Source of the DNA: Crocodylus rhombifer
Taxonomy: Eukaryota; Chordata; Crocodylia; Crocodylidae
Direction: 5' to 3'
Length of the DNA: 64,000 bases
NCBI GenBank assembly: GCA_038503035.1
Contig: JAVSML010024359.1
Location: forward strand, 923,447-987,446
In this document: positions 1 through 11,008 of the stretch, in pieces
Position numbering within the stretch: position 1 is the first letter of the stretch
Layout: the number at the start of each line of letters is the position of its first letter
Program-made: the position numbers and the translations under genes
The notes under the pieces: model-generated
Told to the model about the DNA's origin: nothing
The model's input: the letters and a program-made list of their open reading frames with translations, nothing else
Database searches by the model: none

Positions 1-448
1 ATAGGGGAGGGATATTGTATTTTTCTTGTCTGCTGTAGCCCTTATAGGCTGCATATCTCAAGGTCCAAAGGAAAAAAAATATTATTTAATTACTTGACTC
101 GGTAATTTACCCAGGTTTATATTAAACTAATTGGTGTTGGGAATAGGAAAGATGGAGGGTCTTTTGGTAGTTTTTTTTATTATTTGGAGACACCAAGTGT
201 ATAGGTAATCATCTGAGTGTTATATATTGTGAGAGGAAAAACTATGGGCATGATGTTGGGCATCCAGCTGTTGCATTGATTTAAAAACTCTTTCTTTCTG
301 AATGTTGCAAGATGAGCATTTTGGAAAGAGTGCTTGTTTCTCCTCCTCTTTGAAAAAGCAAATTGCTCAATGAATTATTCTTGTCTCTTACCATTTGCCT
401 TTTTCAAAATAGCATTTTAACACTGATCTTGGGTTAACAAACTTGCAG
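1..448 (+). other. MYO3B: Intron sequence, nothing recognised
   Basis: AT-rich intron upstream of the first exon seen. A pyrimidine-poor stretch leads to the acceptor cttgcag at 442-448. I see no exon, repeat family or RNA gene here. Confidence 0.5.
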
Positions 449-545
449 GCATGAACGAATACATACTAGAAGACCTTACCGTGTAGATGCAGCTGACAAA
501 TACTCTTTGGATGATGATCTGGTGAACCTAGAGGTTCTGGATGAG
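449..545 (+). CDS. MYO3B: MYO3B exon: kinase-motor linker and start of motor
   Basis: The exon begins with one base completing a codon split by the previous intron, then reads [12 protein letters not shown] followed by [12 protein letters not shown]. The second segment is the DD-L--L--L-E entry found at the start of myosin motor domains, so this exon links the upstream kinase domain to the motor. Acceptor is cttgcag and donor is gtactg. It ends in phase 0 after Glu. The start was set by the acceptor AG at 447-448 and by agreement with the class III sequence. It is a partial gene, with earlier exons off the left edge. Confidence 0.88.
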
Positions 546-1059
546 GTACTGTACAGTCTGGGTAGCACTTCCTCATGCTTGCTGATTATAACCTATGTTT
601 TGCTTGCTTCTGCCATCTACATTTTCTTCTAACAATGTAATCGTGATAAAATTGATTGTTCATAGTCTGGGCAGAAAGGAATAATTATGTGACACAATTC
701 AGATCTGCTGTCATGTGTAGTTTTATTTTGTGTAGATATATAAGCAGTATCAGCACCTCTTGTCCTATGGATAAAGTGATTGTATTTTAGTTTAAATTAT
801 TTTCTGTGTTTGTTAAACCTAAACCTTAGCCTTGAACATCAGCTGGGAAAATAGGCATATTACATTTAACTTGGTTTTGTTGCAATATTTTAGAGCTATG
901 AAACTGTGAAAAAATTGTTTTGGTTTTATGAGGTCAGTGTTTGACATAACTGACAATGTTTAAGATAATAAATTATTCTGTGTTCCCAGTATATTTACAG
1001 TGAATGTTATTATCTAAAAACGTATTGCTTTGCTATCAAACTTCTTATAATCTTCTTAG
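546..1059 (+). other. MYO3B: MYO3B intron, no insertions recognised
   Basis: 514-bp AT-rich intron, donor gtactg, acceptor ttcttag. No open frame, recognisable repeat or structured RNA was seen. Confidence 0.6.
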
Positions 1060-1176
1060 GATACAATTATTCATCAACTACAGAAGCGCTATGCTGACTT
1101 ACAAATTTATACTTATGTTGGAGACATTTTAATAGCTTTAAACCCATTCCAGAATCTCAACATATATTCTCCACAG
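1060..1176 (+). CDS. MYO3B: MYO3B exon: motor N-terminal segment ([11 protein letters not shown])
   Basis: 39 whole codons beginning [17 protein letters not shown] and containing [14 protein letters not shown], the highly conserved TY-G-ILI-LNP-- strand and turn of the myosin N-terminal 25-kDa region that packs against the nucleotide pocket. Acceptor ttcttag, donor gtaaga, phase 0 on both sides. The motif order (DE-x-[15 protein letters not shown]) is standard for myosins, and the IYSPQ ending fits MYO3B. No internal stops. Confidence 0.93.
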
Positions 1177-1439
1177 GTAAGAGGAACTCCAGTATAGAGA
1201 ATGTACCTTTTATAAACTATTGTTAATGAAATAGAGGCTACACACAACAGAAAGGCCCATGCTATGATTAGGAATTGTGCTCACTGAAAACCACACAAAT
1301 ACATTTTAAATTAGATTTTGTCCCAATATAGCACATTACTTTTTCTCTTTAATCCATGATCATTTCTATACAGTTTAATTATATGATGGCTGTCACATAA
1401 ACATGAGGTAGTATCTAAGTACCTGGCAACATCATTCAT

Positions 1440-1570
1440 CCCTGTGAGGTCAGGAAGTGTTATTATCCCTACTGAATAACTGAGGTTCAAAAAGATTCCC
1501 ATTGAGGTCAGATGTCAAAATATCTTCGTGGCTATGACCTCAAGTCAATTCAGTGGCAGGGCAGTGCACT
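1440..1570. repeat. MIR-like ancient SINE fragment
   Basis: The string tattatccctactgaataa, followed by actgaggttcaaaaag and later cagtggcagggcagtgcact, resembles the conserved MIR arrangement (decimal-place paragraph: 'tgaggctcagagag' and 'agtggcagagc'). It is heavily diverged and lies about 100 bp before the next exon. Confidence 0.35.
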
Positions 1571-1667
1571 GAACCTATGCCCCCATTTCCCAGGCTAGCA
1601 CAAACCACTAGATATGTGCATGTTGCACAGGCTTTTTTGTACTTTTACCAATATTTTTTTTGTTCAG

Positions 1668-1772
1668 TTCTCCAAGCTTTACCATGGTGTGAAGCGTTCA
1701 TCAAATCCTCCCCACATATTTGCATCTGCAGACGCTGCTTATCAAGGCATGGTTACTTTCAGTAAAGATCAG
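1668..1772 (+). CDS. MYO3B: MYO3B exon: motor segment with NPPHIFA
   Basis: 35 codons reading [20 protein letters not shown] then [25 protein letters not shown] is the near-universal myosin helix preceding the P-loop strand. Acceptor tgttcag after a T-rich tract, donor gtaaga, phase 0 both sides. It continues directly into the P-loop exon, now 11.5 kb away because of transposon insertions. A CR1 element begins 18 bp after the exon end, leaving the donor hexamer intact. Confidence 0.93.
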
Positions 1773-1790
1773 GTAAGAATCTGTTCATTT

Positions 1791-3590
1791 CATAGTTCAT
1801 AGTTTCATAGTTTCTAGGGTTGGAAGGGACTTGAGTAGATCATCTAGTCCGACCCCCCACCATGGCAGGAAATAATACTGGGGTCAAACGACCCCAGCAA
1901 GATGTTCATCCAACCTCCTCTTAAAAACCCCCAGGGTAGGAGCCAGCACCACTTCTCTTGGAAGTTGGTTCCAGATCCTAGCCACCCTGACCGTGAAGTA
2001 GCGCTTCTTGACATCTAGCCTAGACCTGCCCTCTGCCAGCTTGTGACCATTATTCCTGGTCACTCCTGGCAGTGCACGGGGGAATAGTGATTCCCCCAAT
2101 GCCTGCTGATCCCCCCTAACTAATTTATAACAGGCCACTAGATCCCCCCTCAGCCTTCTCTTTTGGAGGCTGAACAGGTTCTTGTCCCGTAGCCTCTCCT
2201 CGTAGGGCCTGCCCTGCTGTCCCCTGATCATGGGAGTGGCCTTCCTCTGGACCCTCTCAATGCTGTCCACATCCCTCTTGAAGTGCGGCATCCAGAACTG
2301 GACACAGTACTCCAGCTGCGGCCTGACCAGTGCAGCATAGAGGGGGAGGATCATCTCTTTGGACCTGCTTGAGGTGCATCTGTGGATGCATGACAAGGTA
2401 CGGTTGGCCTTCCTGACTGCCTCTCCACACTGCCGGCCCATGTTCATCTTGGAGTCAATGATGACTCCAAGATCCTTTTCCACCTCTGTGCTGACAAGAG
2501 GGGAGTTCCTCAACCGGTAGGTATGGTGCTGGTTGTTCCTCCCCAGGTGCATCACCTTGCACTTGTCTGTGTTGAATTCCATCCTATTCACATCCGCCCA
2601 CCCTTGTAGCCTGTCTAGGTCTGATTGAAGCCTGATGCTTCCTTCTAGTGTGCCCACATCTCCCCACATCTTAGTGTCATCAGGAAATTTGAACAGGGTG
2701 CTTTTTACCCCCTCATCCAAATCACTAATGAAGATGTTGAACAGTGTGGGCCCGAGGACCGAGCCCTGCGGAACCCCACTGCCCACATCCTTCCAGGCTG
2801 AGAAGGACCCATCCACTACCACCCTCTGGGTGCAGCCCTCCAGCCAGTTGGCAACCCAATTGACTATGTGGGCGTCAACACCACAGTCCCCCAGTTTCTT
2901 AATGAGAACGGGATGAGAGACAGTGTCGAAGGCCTTCCGGAAGTCCAGGAAGACTATGTCCACTGCTACCCCTGCATCTAATGATCTGGTAATCTGATCA
3001 TAGAAAGCCACCAGGTTGGTCTGACAGGACCTGCCACTGATGAACCCATGTTGGTTGCCCCCAAGCATGCAGTCCCCTGCTGGCCCCTCATGGATGGGTG
3101 CCAGCATAATTTTCTCAAACAGCTTGCCTAGGATCAAAGTAAGACTAATTGGCCTATAGTTTCCCGGGTCCTCCTTCCTCCCCTTTTTGAAGATGGGAAC
3201 CACGTTGGCCCTCTTCCAGTCCTCTGGGACCACACCAGAGCACCACGAGTGCTCATAAAGCTGTGCCAGGGGTCCTGCAATGACCTCGGCCAATTCCTTT
3301 AGGACTCTAGGGTGGAGATTGTCCGGGTCGGCTGACTTGAACACGTCCAGGCCCCCCAGAAGCCCCGTAACTAGTTCCATGCTAACCTTTGGCCCAGGTA
3401 TGTCTCCCTTGGGGCCTGAGGGGGACCCAGCAGGGAGATGGCTGTTCTGGTCCCTACTTAGGAAGACAGAGGCAAAGAAATCATTAAACATGTTAGCTTT
3501 GTCGTCTGGTGTGATGACCAAATTTCCCAACGCGTCCTGCAAGGGCCCCACATTACCCGGGACCTTTATTTTTTTTTGTACTTAATATTG
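1791..3590 (-). mobile_element. CR1 LINE, 5'-truncated, antisense to MYO3B
   Basis: The 3' end lies at the low coordinate. Reading minus, it ends with CCCTTCCAACCCTAG followed by copies of a GAAACTAT-type tail, the CR1 hallmark. The 5' end is truncated inside ORF2 near 3585. The flanks share tcattt (1785-1790 and 3592-3597), a plausible short target duplication. The element sits in the intron starting at 1773. It carries a long open reverse-transcriptase frame, suggesting a comparatively young insertion. Confidence 0.9.
1884..3551 (-). CDS. CR1 ORF2 fragment: reverse transcriptase and C-terminal region
   Basis: 555 codons open without a stop. Segments visible in order: WKRANVVPIFKKG and NYRPISLT (RT motif 1), GNQHGFISGRSCQTNL, VFLDFRKAFDTVSH (first catalytic Asp), [17 protein letters not shown], then FPDDTKMWGD where the family normally has F-A-D-D, and HLGRNNQHHTYRL. 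The C-terminal block ends RVARIWNQLPREVVLAPTLG. The endonuclease domain is missing through 5' truncation, so it cannot mobilise itself. The first Met is only the first in the truncated frame, not a real start. This is LINE coding sequence, not a host gene. Confidence 0.85.
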   Translation of the reverse strand: MGPLQDALGNLVITPDDKANMFNDFFASVFLSRDQNSHLPAGSPSGPKGDIPGPKVSMELVTGLLGGLDVFKSADPDNLHPRVLKELAEVIAGPLAQLYEHSWCSGVVPEDWKRANVVPIFKKGRKEDPGNYRPISLTLILGKLFEKIMLAPIHEGPAGDCMLGGNQHGFISGRSCQTNLVAFYDQITRSLDAGVAVDIVFLDFRKAFDTVSHPVLIKKLGDCGVDAHIVNWVANWLEGCTQRVVVDGSFSAWKDVGSGVPQGSVLGPTLFNIFISDLDEGVKSTLFKFPDDTKMWGDVGTLEGSIRLQSDLDRLQGWADVNRMEFNTDKCKVMHLGRNNQHHTYRLRNSPLVSTEVEKDLGVIIDSKMNMGRQCGEAVRKANRTLSCIHRCTSSRSKEMILPLYAALVRPQLEYCVQFWMPHFKRDVDSIERVQRKATPMIRGQQGRPYEERLRDKNLFSLQKRRLRGDLVACYKLVRGDQQALGESLFPRALPGVTRNNGHKLAEGRSRLDVKKRYFTVRVARIWNQLPREVVLAPTLGVFKRRLDEHLAGVV

Positions 3591-5966
3591 GTCATTTAAG
3601 GTAGTAGGTTGCAGTGCTACTTCAGATATTTTTAGTATTCTGGATCAGTAGTGATTGGTCCTGGGAAAACTTTCTGCTTCGGAAACTTTACCTGCAGCAT
3701 GAAAAATAGAAAACAAATGCAATTAGAATTGGGAAAGCTGAAAAGGTTATGGTGCATCTTTAGAGACAGTGAGCTAGTGTTAATCAGCCCAGCCTATCAG
3801 TGCTGGTAGAGCTTCACTAATTACTAACAGCTGAAGATTTTCACCCTATTCCCTGATTCCACTTTGACTTGCACCAGATGTAACGATTTGCAGCTGAGAT
3901 ATGTGTAAAATGCTACCATGTCAGGTTGGTAGCATTTTTCACCTACTTGACCCTTACTTCCACAGGTATAAAGACAGTATCGGGTGCAAGGCAATGGGGA
4001 ATCAATCCCTGTGACTATAAGTCATAGAAAATACAAACCATTAACTCTGTGATCACTCATTTTCATGGTAAAATATATTAAGGATAGTTCTAATATAAAT
4101 TTAATGAGGACACAAATCCAATTACATGGCAATGATATTAATGAGAATAGAATATAGTGCTGCAGAAACCAGTTGCCTTTTTATTATAGTTTTAAGATTG
4201 GAATCTTACATTCCTTTTCATTGGATGTACTATACATATATATATATATGCATATTGGAGAATAATAATGATTTTTTTTCTAAAATTATCCTCAATGTAC
4301 TCTTCTGTATGCTGCACAATAATTCATGATAAATGTATTTTTTAAAAACATTATAATAACATAGTGAATTAATAGTATAAAAATACACTTTAGTAAATAC
4401 TTGACAAGGATAAAATCTAAATGGGATCCAGCATATGAAAAATATGAAAATAGAAGATAATGGGATTTGTATTATGCAGAGATCTGGGGCAAAGTAGTTA
4501 GTGCATTGATATATGGAAATGGAGGGACACAAGGGTTTGACATAGACAAAAACATGGCAGGGATTGTCACAACTGGTGCCGGGGTGAAGTGAGGCACTGA
4601 GGATTTCTGTGGACATGACTTTGGGTTGTGGTGGTGCAGTTGGAAGATAGATGTCTGTTTTTGTGTATATTCTGGGGGATTGGATAAATTTTGGAATGTT
4701 AAATGTGTTGCTTGATAAATTGGATTAATTAACAAAGTTTAGAAAAAAAGAAAAGGTGAAAAAGTACCAATTTATTTGGCATTTGAAAGTGCATGGGGCT
4801 TTAAGTCCCTTAGATATAGTTCTTATTTATATAACTTATTCTATGCTGTTTGAAAAGTGTTGCTAAGAAATATATATTTATGTAGTAGAAAAGAGGGACC
4901 TTGTTGACGTAAAACACCAATGTATGTGAATTTGAAATCAGGGCATAAGGTCTACATTGTAAATCATAAATTTTCAAGTGCTTCATACCTGTCTAAGTGC
5001 TGATTTGTCTTTTGGATCAAGCTGTGAAGGCAACTTGTAGCCAAGTTAGCTACAAGCACATCTAATTTTCTATTTGCTGTTCCCAAAACACCACAGCAAA
5101 GCCTTTAGTTCTCTTCAGTGGGCAATGTGGTTCTGCTTGTGGCATAACATGTATTTTATGTAAAAATCGAAAGATTATGCATCCTGTTCACTTTATCCTT
5201 TCAGCAGCCTCAGGATTTTTTGCCTATGGAAGTCTGTGGTGTTGTAGGAACTCTATTCCTGAGTCCTTTACTCAACCGAAATTTACCGTTAAGCCAATAG
5301 GACTTAAGCATGCATGACTTGAGGCTGCAGGCTTGAGTTTTCAATTTATAATCCATTGTATATGATTTGTTCAGTCACATGAAGTCAGTCATAATGGGCA
5401 TCACAGCATGAGAACACCATCAAACACTTTCAGCTTCCTCTTGAATCAGGATGGGATTTTTTAAAAATGACAATAGGTGTGATTGTCACATTGTACACAT
5501 CAACAGTTCATGTGCTGCATGGCAGTGTGGATTGTCTGAAGTATACTTCTGGATGCAGAAGTCTATTCAGTACACAGTAGTAGTAATTATTCCATATGCT
5601 ACACAATGTTTACTGTTTGTGGAATACCAAAAGGGTGTCAGAGATGCTATTCTTTCTATAGCAAAAGAACTGCTGCCTCTCTTTTTCCAGTTACTTCCAA
5701 AAACCTCAGTTATTCTGTGTAATTTTTACTATTCATAGCTATGAAAGTGCTATTACCACTTTTAGCCCCTTGCAATGAGAATATTTTAAAACTACATGGT
5801 AAATTCATAAAACAAATTAAAAGACATGAACTGAAACTTCCATTTTTCCTCTGTCATGCATTTATGTAATTTACATTGAAAGCGCCTTGGAGCAGGAGTT
5901 TGTCTCTTTGTATTTCTACAAGGAGGCATGTACGCCAATGGTGCTTTGTATATATTAAAGATAATG
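3591..5966 (+). other. MYO3B: MYO3B intron, unclassified sequence
   Basis: AT-rich, with a short (TA)n run near 4234-4248 (tatatatatatatg). Short open frames on both strands show no domain or codon pattern suggesting a gene. I see no exon and no repeat I can name. Confidence 0.4.
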
Positions 5967-6228
5967 TACCGTATTTATTCAAATATAAGATGAAGTGTGT
6001 CCTCCTTCCAATCAGCATGGGGAAAAAAGACCCTCATCTTATAATCACAAACAAGGAAACCTCATTAAATACATTGTCTATAATTAAACTGCTGCCAAAA
6101 GTGGCATGTGCTCAGTAAAGAAAACCAAGTATGAAGTTGATTAAATGCAGCCAACACTAACCATGACTGAAAAACATATGGTCCCTATTGGACAAAAATA
6201 CTTATAGGAACCTACCAGTATTTTTTGG

Positions 6229-6264
6229 ATATATATATAGAGAGAGAAAGAGCGAGAGAGAGAG
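6229..6264. repeat. TA/GA microsatellite
   Basis: An (AT)n run passes into a (GA)n run with a single C interruption. Confidence 0.8.
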
Positions 6265-6435
6265 TTATATATACATCCTCTGTCATAAACTTTCCATCAC
6301 ACACCTTAAACCGCATTAAAAAACCCACGCACCTGTTACAATAAGTGTCCCCGCTTCCCTGCACCCCCGCGCACCCACCCGCTGCCCTTCCCTAACCCAA
6401 CCACAGTGCCTTAGTCCAAGCCCCAGTTGGGGTTT

Positions 6436-7885
6436 ACAGTCTCAATTCATTCAAAGTCCTTGTCACTGTTGATGTGCCTGTCACTTCTGCTGCTGATGAT
6501 CCTGTTGTTGTCCTTTTCACTGTCTCCAGGTCCAGTTGCATTGCTGTCCTGTCTAGATTCCTTTTCCACTTCCTTTCCCTGGTGGTCCTTGAACAACCTG
6601 TGCCACATGTCCCTTTTCCAGGTGTGGTTGGCTGTGTTTTCTCTATCCTTTCCCACTGATTCCAGGTAGTAGGACTGAAGTTCACTCAGAAACATTTTAA
6701 CACAGTCTGTTTCCTTGATCTCAGTGTGTCTGTACAACAGGAGGTTCCTGCATTGCCACAGGGTGCTCCTAATGAAGGACACAAACTGGTCAACGCGGGT
6801 TGTCTGGGACCCCTAATGCTTAGTCAGGTGTCCGTACAGCACCGCCACCCTTGTCATCAGTCTGATTCTTGCCACTTCTTCCAGAAGCCGGCTTATCTTT
6901 TCCCACACTCCCTTGGCATAGGAGCAGAGCCACAGGAGGTGGTTGATGGTCTCATTCTTACCTCAGCAGCTTTCCCTGGGGCAACTGGGTCTACTCTTAT
7001 CTCACTCTATGCCTTCACACCTTCACTGGGAGTCCACAGTGAGCTATGAACCATTCCAGGTCTCTGTTATCTTTATGTAGGTCCTCGTGGAAGATCCAAT
7101 CCCAGATGGCCTGGCAGTCATCGTCAAGGAGCAGCTTCATGGTTGATAGCCTATCTCTATCTCTGACTGCCTTCTGTATCTTCCTGTGGTTTGACATGGT
7201 CTCTGGGCTTTCCTTCTCTAGTGTATACTCACTCCAGAACTTGTTCAGCACCCTGTAGAACCAGGGGTATTCCATGGTGCATGGTCTCCCTTTGGCTAGA
7301 GTGTACATCCCTCATGGTCTCAGGACGTGACCTGTAAAATACTTGACAAGACAAGCTGTTTTGGTTGCTGGCCCAGTTGTCAGCTTGCAGATCTGGCTCA
7401 TGGCCCATAGGAACAGCAGGAACAGTCTGGCATCCGCCAGCCCGTTTCTTTTCGTATAGGGTCTTTCTTGCCACTTTCTCCATTCTGGATCCCCAGAAGA
7501 AAATGCACATGGCTCTTTGAATTCTATGGGTGACACACTCGGGGGTGTGTAGGTGGGGTGGGGGGAGACCAATGAGGTATACAGAAGTACTGGTAGCAAC
7601 ACCGCCTTCATGAGTGCCATGCACCCCACCGTGGAGAGACGGCACGCATACCACAGACCCAACCTCTGCTTCACCTTGGCCTCCTTCTTCTCCCAGGCCC
7701 TCCTCCCACTCAGCTTGGGATCGAAATCCACTCCAAGGATCTTGACCCCTTCGCAGGTAACCAAGACCCCCAGGGACTCTAGGTCCCTGGGCTTGCCCAT
7801 GGTCAGACAGGTGTTTTTGCTCGCATTGAGCTTGGCCCTTGCTGCCGCCTCATAGATCCATGTGCCACAGGGCTCTCACTACAGC
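6436..7885 (-). mobile_element. Tx1-like LINE remnant, copy 1 (C-terminal ORF2)
   Basis: Minus-strand frames contain GVKILGVDFDPKLSGRRAWE, KVKQRLGLW, LLPVLLYTSLV and, downstream, HKDNRDLEWFIAHCGLPV. This is the order seen after the reverse-transcriptase core of L1/Tx1-type LINEs, followed by a zinc-finger-like C-terminal region (NETINHLLWLCSYAKGVWEK around 6900-6960). The coding region is spread over at least three frames (7312-7800, 7229-7654, 7015-7308, 6447-6782), so it is broken by frameshifts. It is 5'-truncated near 7885. The clade is inferred from motif pattern only. Confidence 0.6.
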
Positions 7886-7902
7886 ACACTTATTCCTACC
7901 TT

Positions 7903-8640
7903 TTTTTTTTTTAAGAATTTTTTCATGTTCCAAGCCATATCAACCAAATCAAGTCCAAATCCATGAGCCAGTCCAGAACCATAAGTAGCCGTACAACCAG
8001 CAGACATCCTCTACCTCCATCAGGGGCTTCAGATATTTCCAAAGTCTTTTGGCAGGCATCCTAAATCCAGGCCCCAGCCCAGAGTCTTTGGGATCTGATG
8101 CCCCCAACTTTCACCTCCCTGTGGCCATATGCCTGAGGAAACAAGCTAGGGAGAAGCCTCCCATTTCCATAAAATAGGCATTAAGCTCCAACACCTTAGC
8201 AGGTACTAAATCTAGAAGAACAATTATCCCCAGGAGGCTTAAGGAAAGCTGCCTTCTTGGACCCAAATACATGGTAGGGTTGTTTTTGTTTTTGTTTTTC
8301 TATTTAATTTGTATCCAAGGCCAAATTAGCCAAAACTAATTCCAAATCCAAGAGTCCAGAACCATAAGTGGCCCTACTATAGGCAAACATCCTCCACCTA
8401 CACGTGGGTCTTCAGATGTTCTAAAACCTTTGGCAGGCATCCTACTTAAAGGCCCAAGCCTGGAGGCTTGGGGTTCAGATGCCCCCGAGGAGACTCCCAT
8501 TTCCATAAACTGGGCTTAAAGCTGCTGCACCTTGGCAGATACTGAACCATGGCAGAAGAGCAGTTCTCCTGCAAAGTGGTTCAGGAAAACTACCTTCTTG
8601 GACACAGATACATGGTGTTTTTTGTTTTGTTTTGTTGGGG
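7903..8640 (-). repeat. Two-unit tandem repeat, probable 3' region of the second Tx1-like LINE
   Basis: Two units of roughly 360-380 bp (about 7903-8282 and 8283-8640) each start with a T-rich tract. Each then contains, in order, gagtccagaaccataag or its close variant, ttggcaggcatcct, agatgcccc, ccatttccataaa, and ctgccttcttgga or ctaccttcttgga. They lie directly 3' (minus strand) of LINE copy 2, so duplicated untranslated sequence of that element is the simplest reading. Confidence 0.6.
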
Positions 8641-8879
8641 GTTTTTTTGTAAAAATATATGTCTATAAGGTTATATATATCTACACTCTTAGTATCACTC
8701 CACAGCAAAAACCTTGACCCATTACAAAAAACTGCACCCATGAACCTGTACAAAGGCCCACTGGCCGCCCAAACCCATTACAATGTCACACGCAACACAC
8801 ACAAACAAACCCTGGTCCCTCAGACCAGGCAACACTTCCCCTTCATTCCTATCCTGTATATGGGGTCACATACTCAGTT

Positions 8880-10490
8880 CATCTGTCTTCTCTGTCACTG
8901 TCACTCTAGCTCCTGCTGGAGGACTTGCTGCTGCTGTCACTGTTGCTATCCTCAGTTCCACTTGTCCCTTCCTTTTCCTCACTGTCACCACCCCTTTCTC
9001 TGTTTGGGAGGAGTTGGGTGATCTTGTGCTACGTCTCTGTGCTAGGTGGCTTTGGTCACGTCCTCTCCATCCTCCACTAACGATTTATGGTAGTAGGTCT
9101 GGAGTTTACTTAGAGCCATTTTCACACAGCCTACTACCTCTGTGTCCATTTGCCTGTACAGCAGGAGGTTCCTGGTCTTCCACAGGGTGTTCTTGATGTA
9201 GGATGCAAACTGGTCAAAATGGGGCGCTGAGTTCCCCTGATGTTTGGCGAGGTGCTCATACAGTGCTGCTTCTCTGGTTAGTCAGCTAACGCCAGTCACC
9301 ACTTCACAGAGCTGCTTAACTCTTTTCCATACCTCTTTGGCACAAGTGCAGAAGCAGAGGAGGTGGTTAATCATCTCAGTGGCTCTGCAGCAGTTGGGCT
9401 ATGGGCAGCTGGCCCTCTCTATGTCTCCAGGCCCTCACTGGTAGGGCTCAGTGGGTTATGAGCCGTTTCAGGTCCTTGTAATCTTTGTGCAGTTCTTTGT
9501 GGTCAATGCACTCCCACACAGCCTGGCATGCGTTACCCGGGAGCAGGTCCATGGGCAATGAGGTGTCCCTCAGCCTCAGTGTCTCCTAGATTTTTTTGTG
9601 GTTTCTCATAGTTGCTGGGCCTGCACTCTGCAGGCTATACAAGCTGCAGCACTGGTTCAGGATCTTGTAGAACCACAGTGAACCCATGATCCACAGTCTA
9701 TGGTTGTTGGAGTGAATACCCCACAGTGTCTCAGGATGTGCCCTGCAAAATAGCTCACGAGGCAAGCAGTTTTGAATTCTGTGTCCATCACCAGCTTGCA
9801 GATCAGGCTCGAATACTTGGTCCACAAGAACAGGAGGATAGCTGGCATGCCCCTGCTTCCGGCCCTTTTGTCCTTGTACAAGGTCTTCCAGATGACCTTT
9901 TCCCATCTGGAGCCCCAGAAGAAAATGCACGCAACTCTCTGGATCCTGTGGATGACATACTCAGAAGGGTGGAAGACCAGAATGGTGTACAGAAGCACCG
10001 GTAACAACATCGCTTTGACAAGCATAACATGCCCCCCTATGGAAAGGGAGCATATGTGCCAGAGCCCCAGCTTCTGCTTTACCTTTGCCTCTGTCTTCTC
10101 CCATGTTGTCCTGCCACTTAGCTCAGGGTCAAAATCTATCCTGAGGATCCTTACCCCCTCGTGGGGGACAGAGACCCCCAGAGACTTCACGTCCCCAAGC
10201 TTACCCATGGCAAGGCAGGTGCTCTTGCTCACATTGAACTTGGCCCATGGCAAGGCAGGTGCTCTTGCTCACATTGAATTTGGCCCCTGCTACCACCTCA
10301 TATCCCTGCATGTGCACCAGGGCTCTCTCTACTGACCACCTGTTCCAGCACGGGATGATTCAAATAGTCCATGTATGCCAGGACCTTGGCCTTTCAGTTG
10401 CTGCTGCCCAGGATGTGGACTCTGTAGATCCCTGGATCCTGCCTCAGGTGCTGGGCCCCCCTCAAGAATAAGTTAATGCAGCCTATCTAA
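8880..10490 (-). mobile_element. Tx1-like LINE remnant, copy 2 (C-terminal ORF2)
   Basis: The 9657-10253 minus frame reads KFNVSKSTCLAMGKLGD, GVRILRIDFDPELSGRTTWE, KVKQKLGLWHICSLSIGGHV and IQRVACIFFWGSRWEKVIWK, then KTACLVSYFAGHILRHCGVF. It parallels copy 1 but is less damaged over this stretch. The remainder toward 8880 is in other frames (e.g. KELHKDYKDLKRLITH near 9450-9510). A direct duplication (catggcaaggcaggtgctct begins at 10206 and again at 10244) disrupts the coding sequence near its 5' end. Confidence 0.6.
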
Positions 10491-11008
10491 ATAAGATATA
10501 AAGTTGTGCCCATTACATGCACTCCCCCTCAGTGCCGACTCTTTTGCAAGGCATGGTGAGCCAATACACTGAATACATTTTGACTTCCTTTTCACTCCCA
10601 CAGCTGAGCTGCATCTTTCTTTTGCAGTTCCAATGAATCCTGTTTCTTCACCAGCCTTAAATGTCTGGCAAACATCACTAAACAGGTCCCCAAACAGTTC
10701 ATCTAGAATCTCTTTGTCACCCCCTCTCTTAGCCTGTCACATCTGATTAATGTGGCCCCCACTCTCCATGAAAGGGAACCAGATCAGTTTGCCCTGCCCC
10801 TTACCTGCATATAAATTTTTGGAGGATTCCAGGACCCATGACAAGAACATGGATCCTTCATTGTGGGTATCTGGAGTACACACATACACAGAGCAGTGCT
10901 GAACTGTGGGTTCACAATGGGTTGAAATACTGTTGACTCCGATGGGGTCCAACCCAATGAACTATATGGTAAATCAGGAGCCTTTTGGTTTTGGACTAAT
11001 ACCAAGCA
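10491..11008 (+). other. MYO3B: Intron sequence inside the mosaic, unclassified
   Basis: About 520 bp between the LINE remnant and the Harbinger-like MITE. I see no coding frame or repeat family that I can name. Confidence 0.35.
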
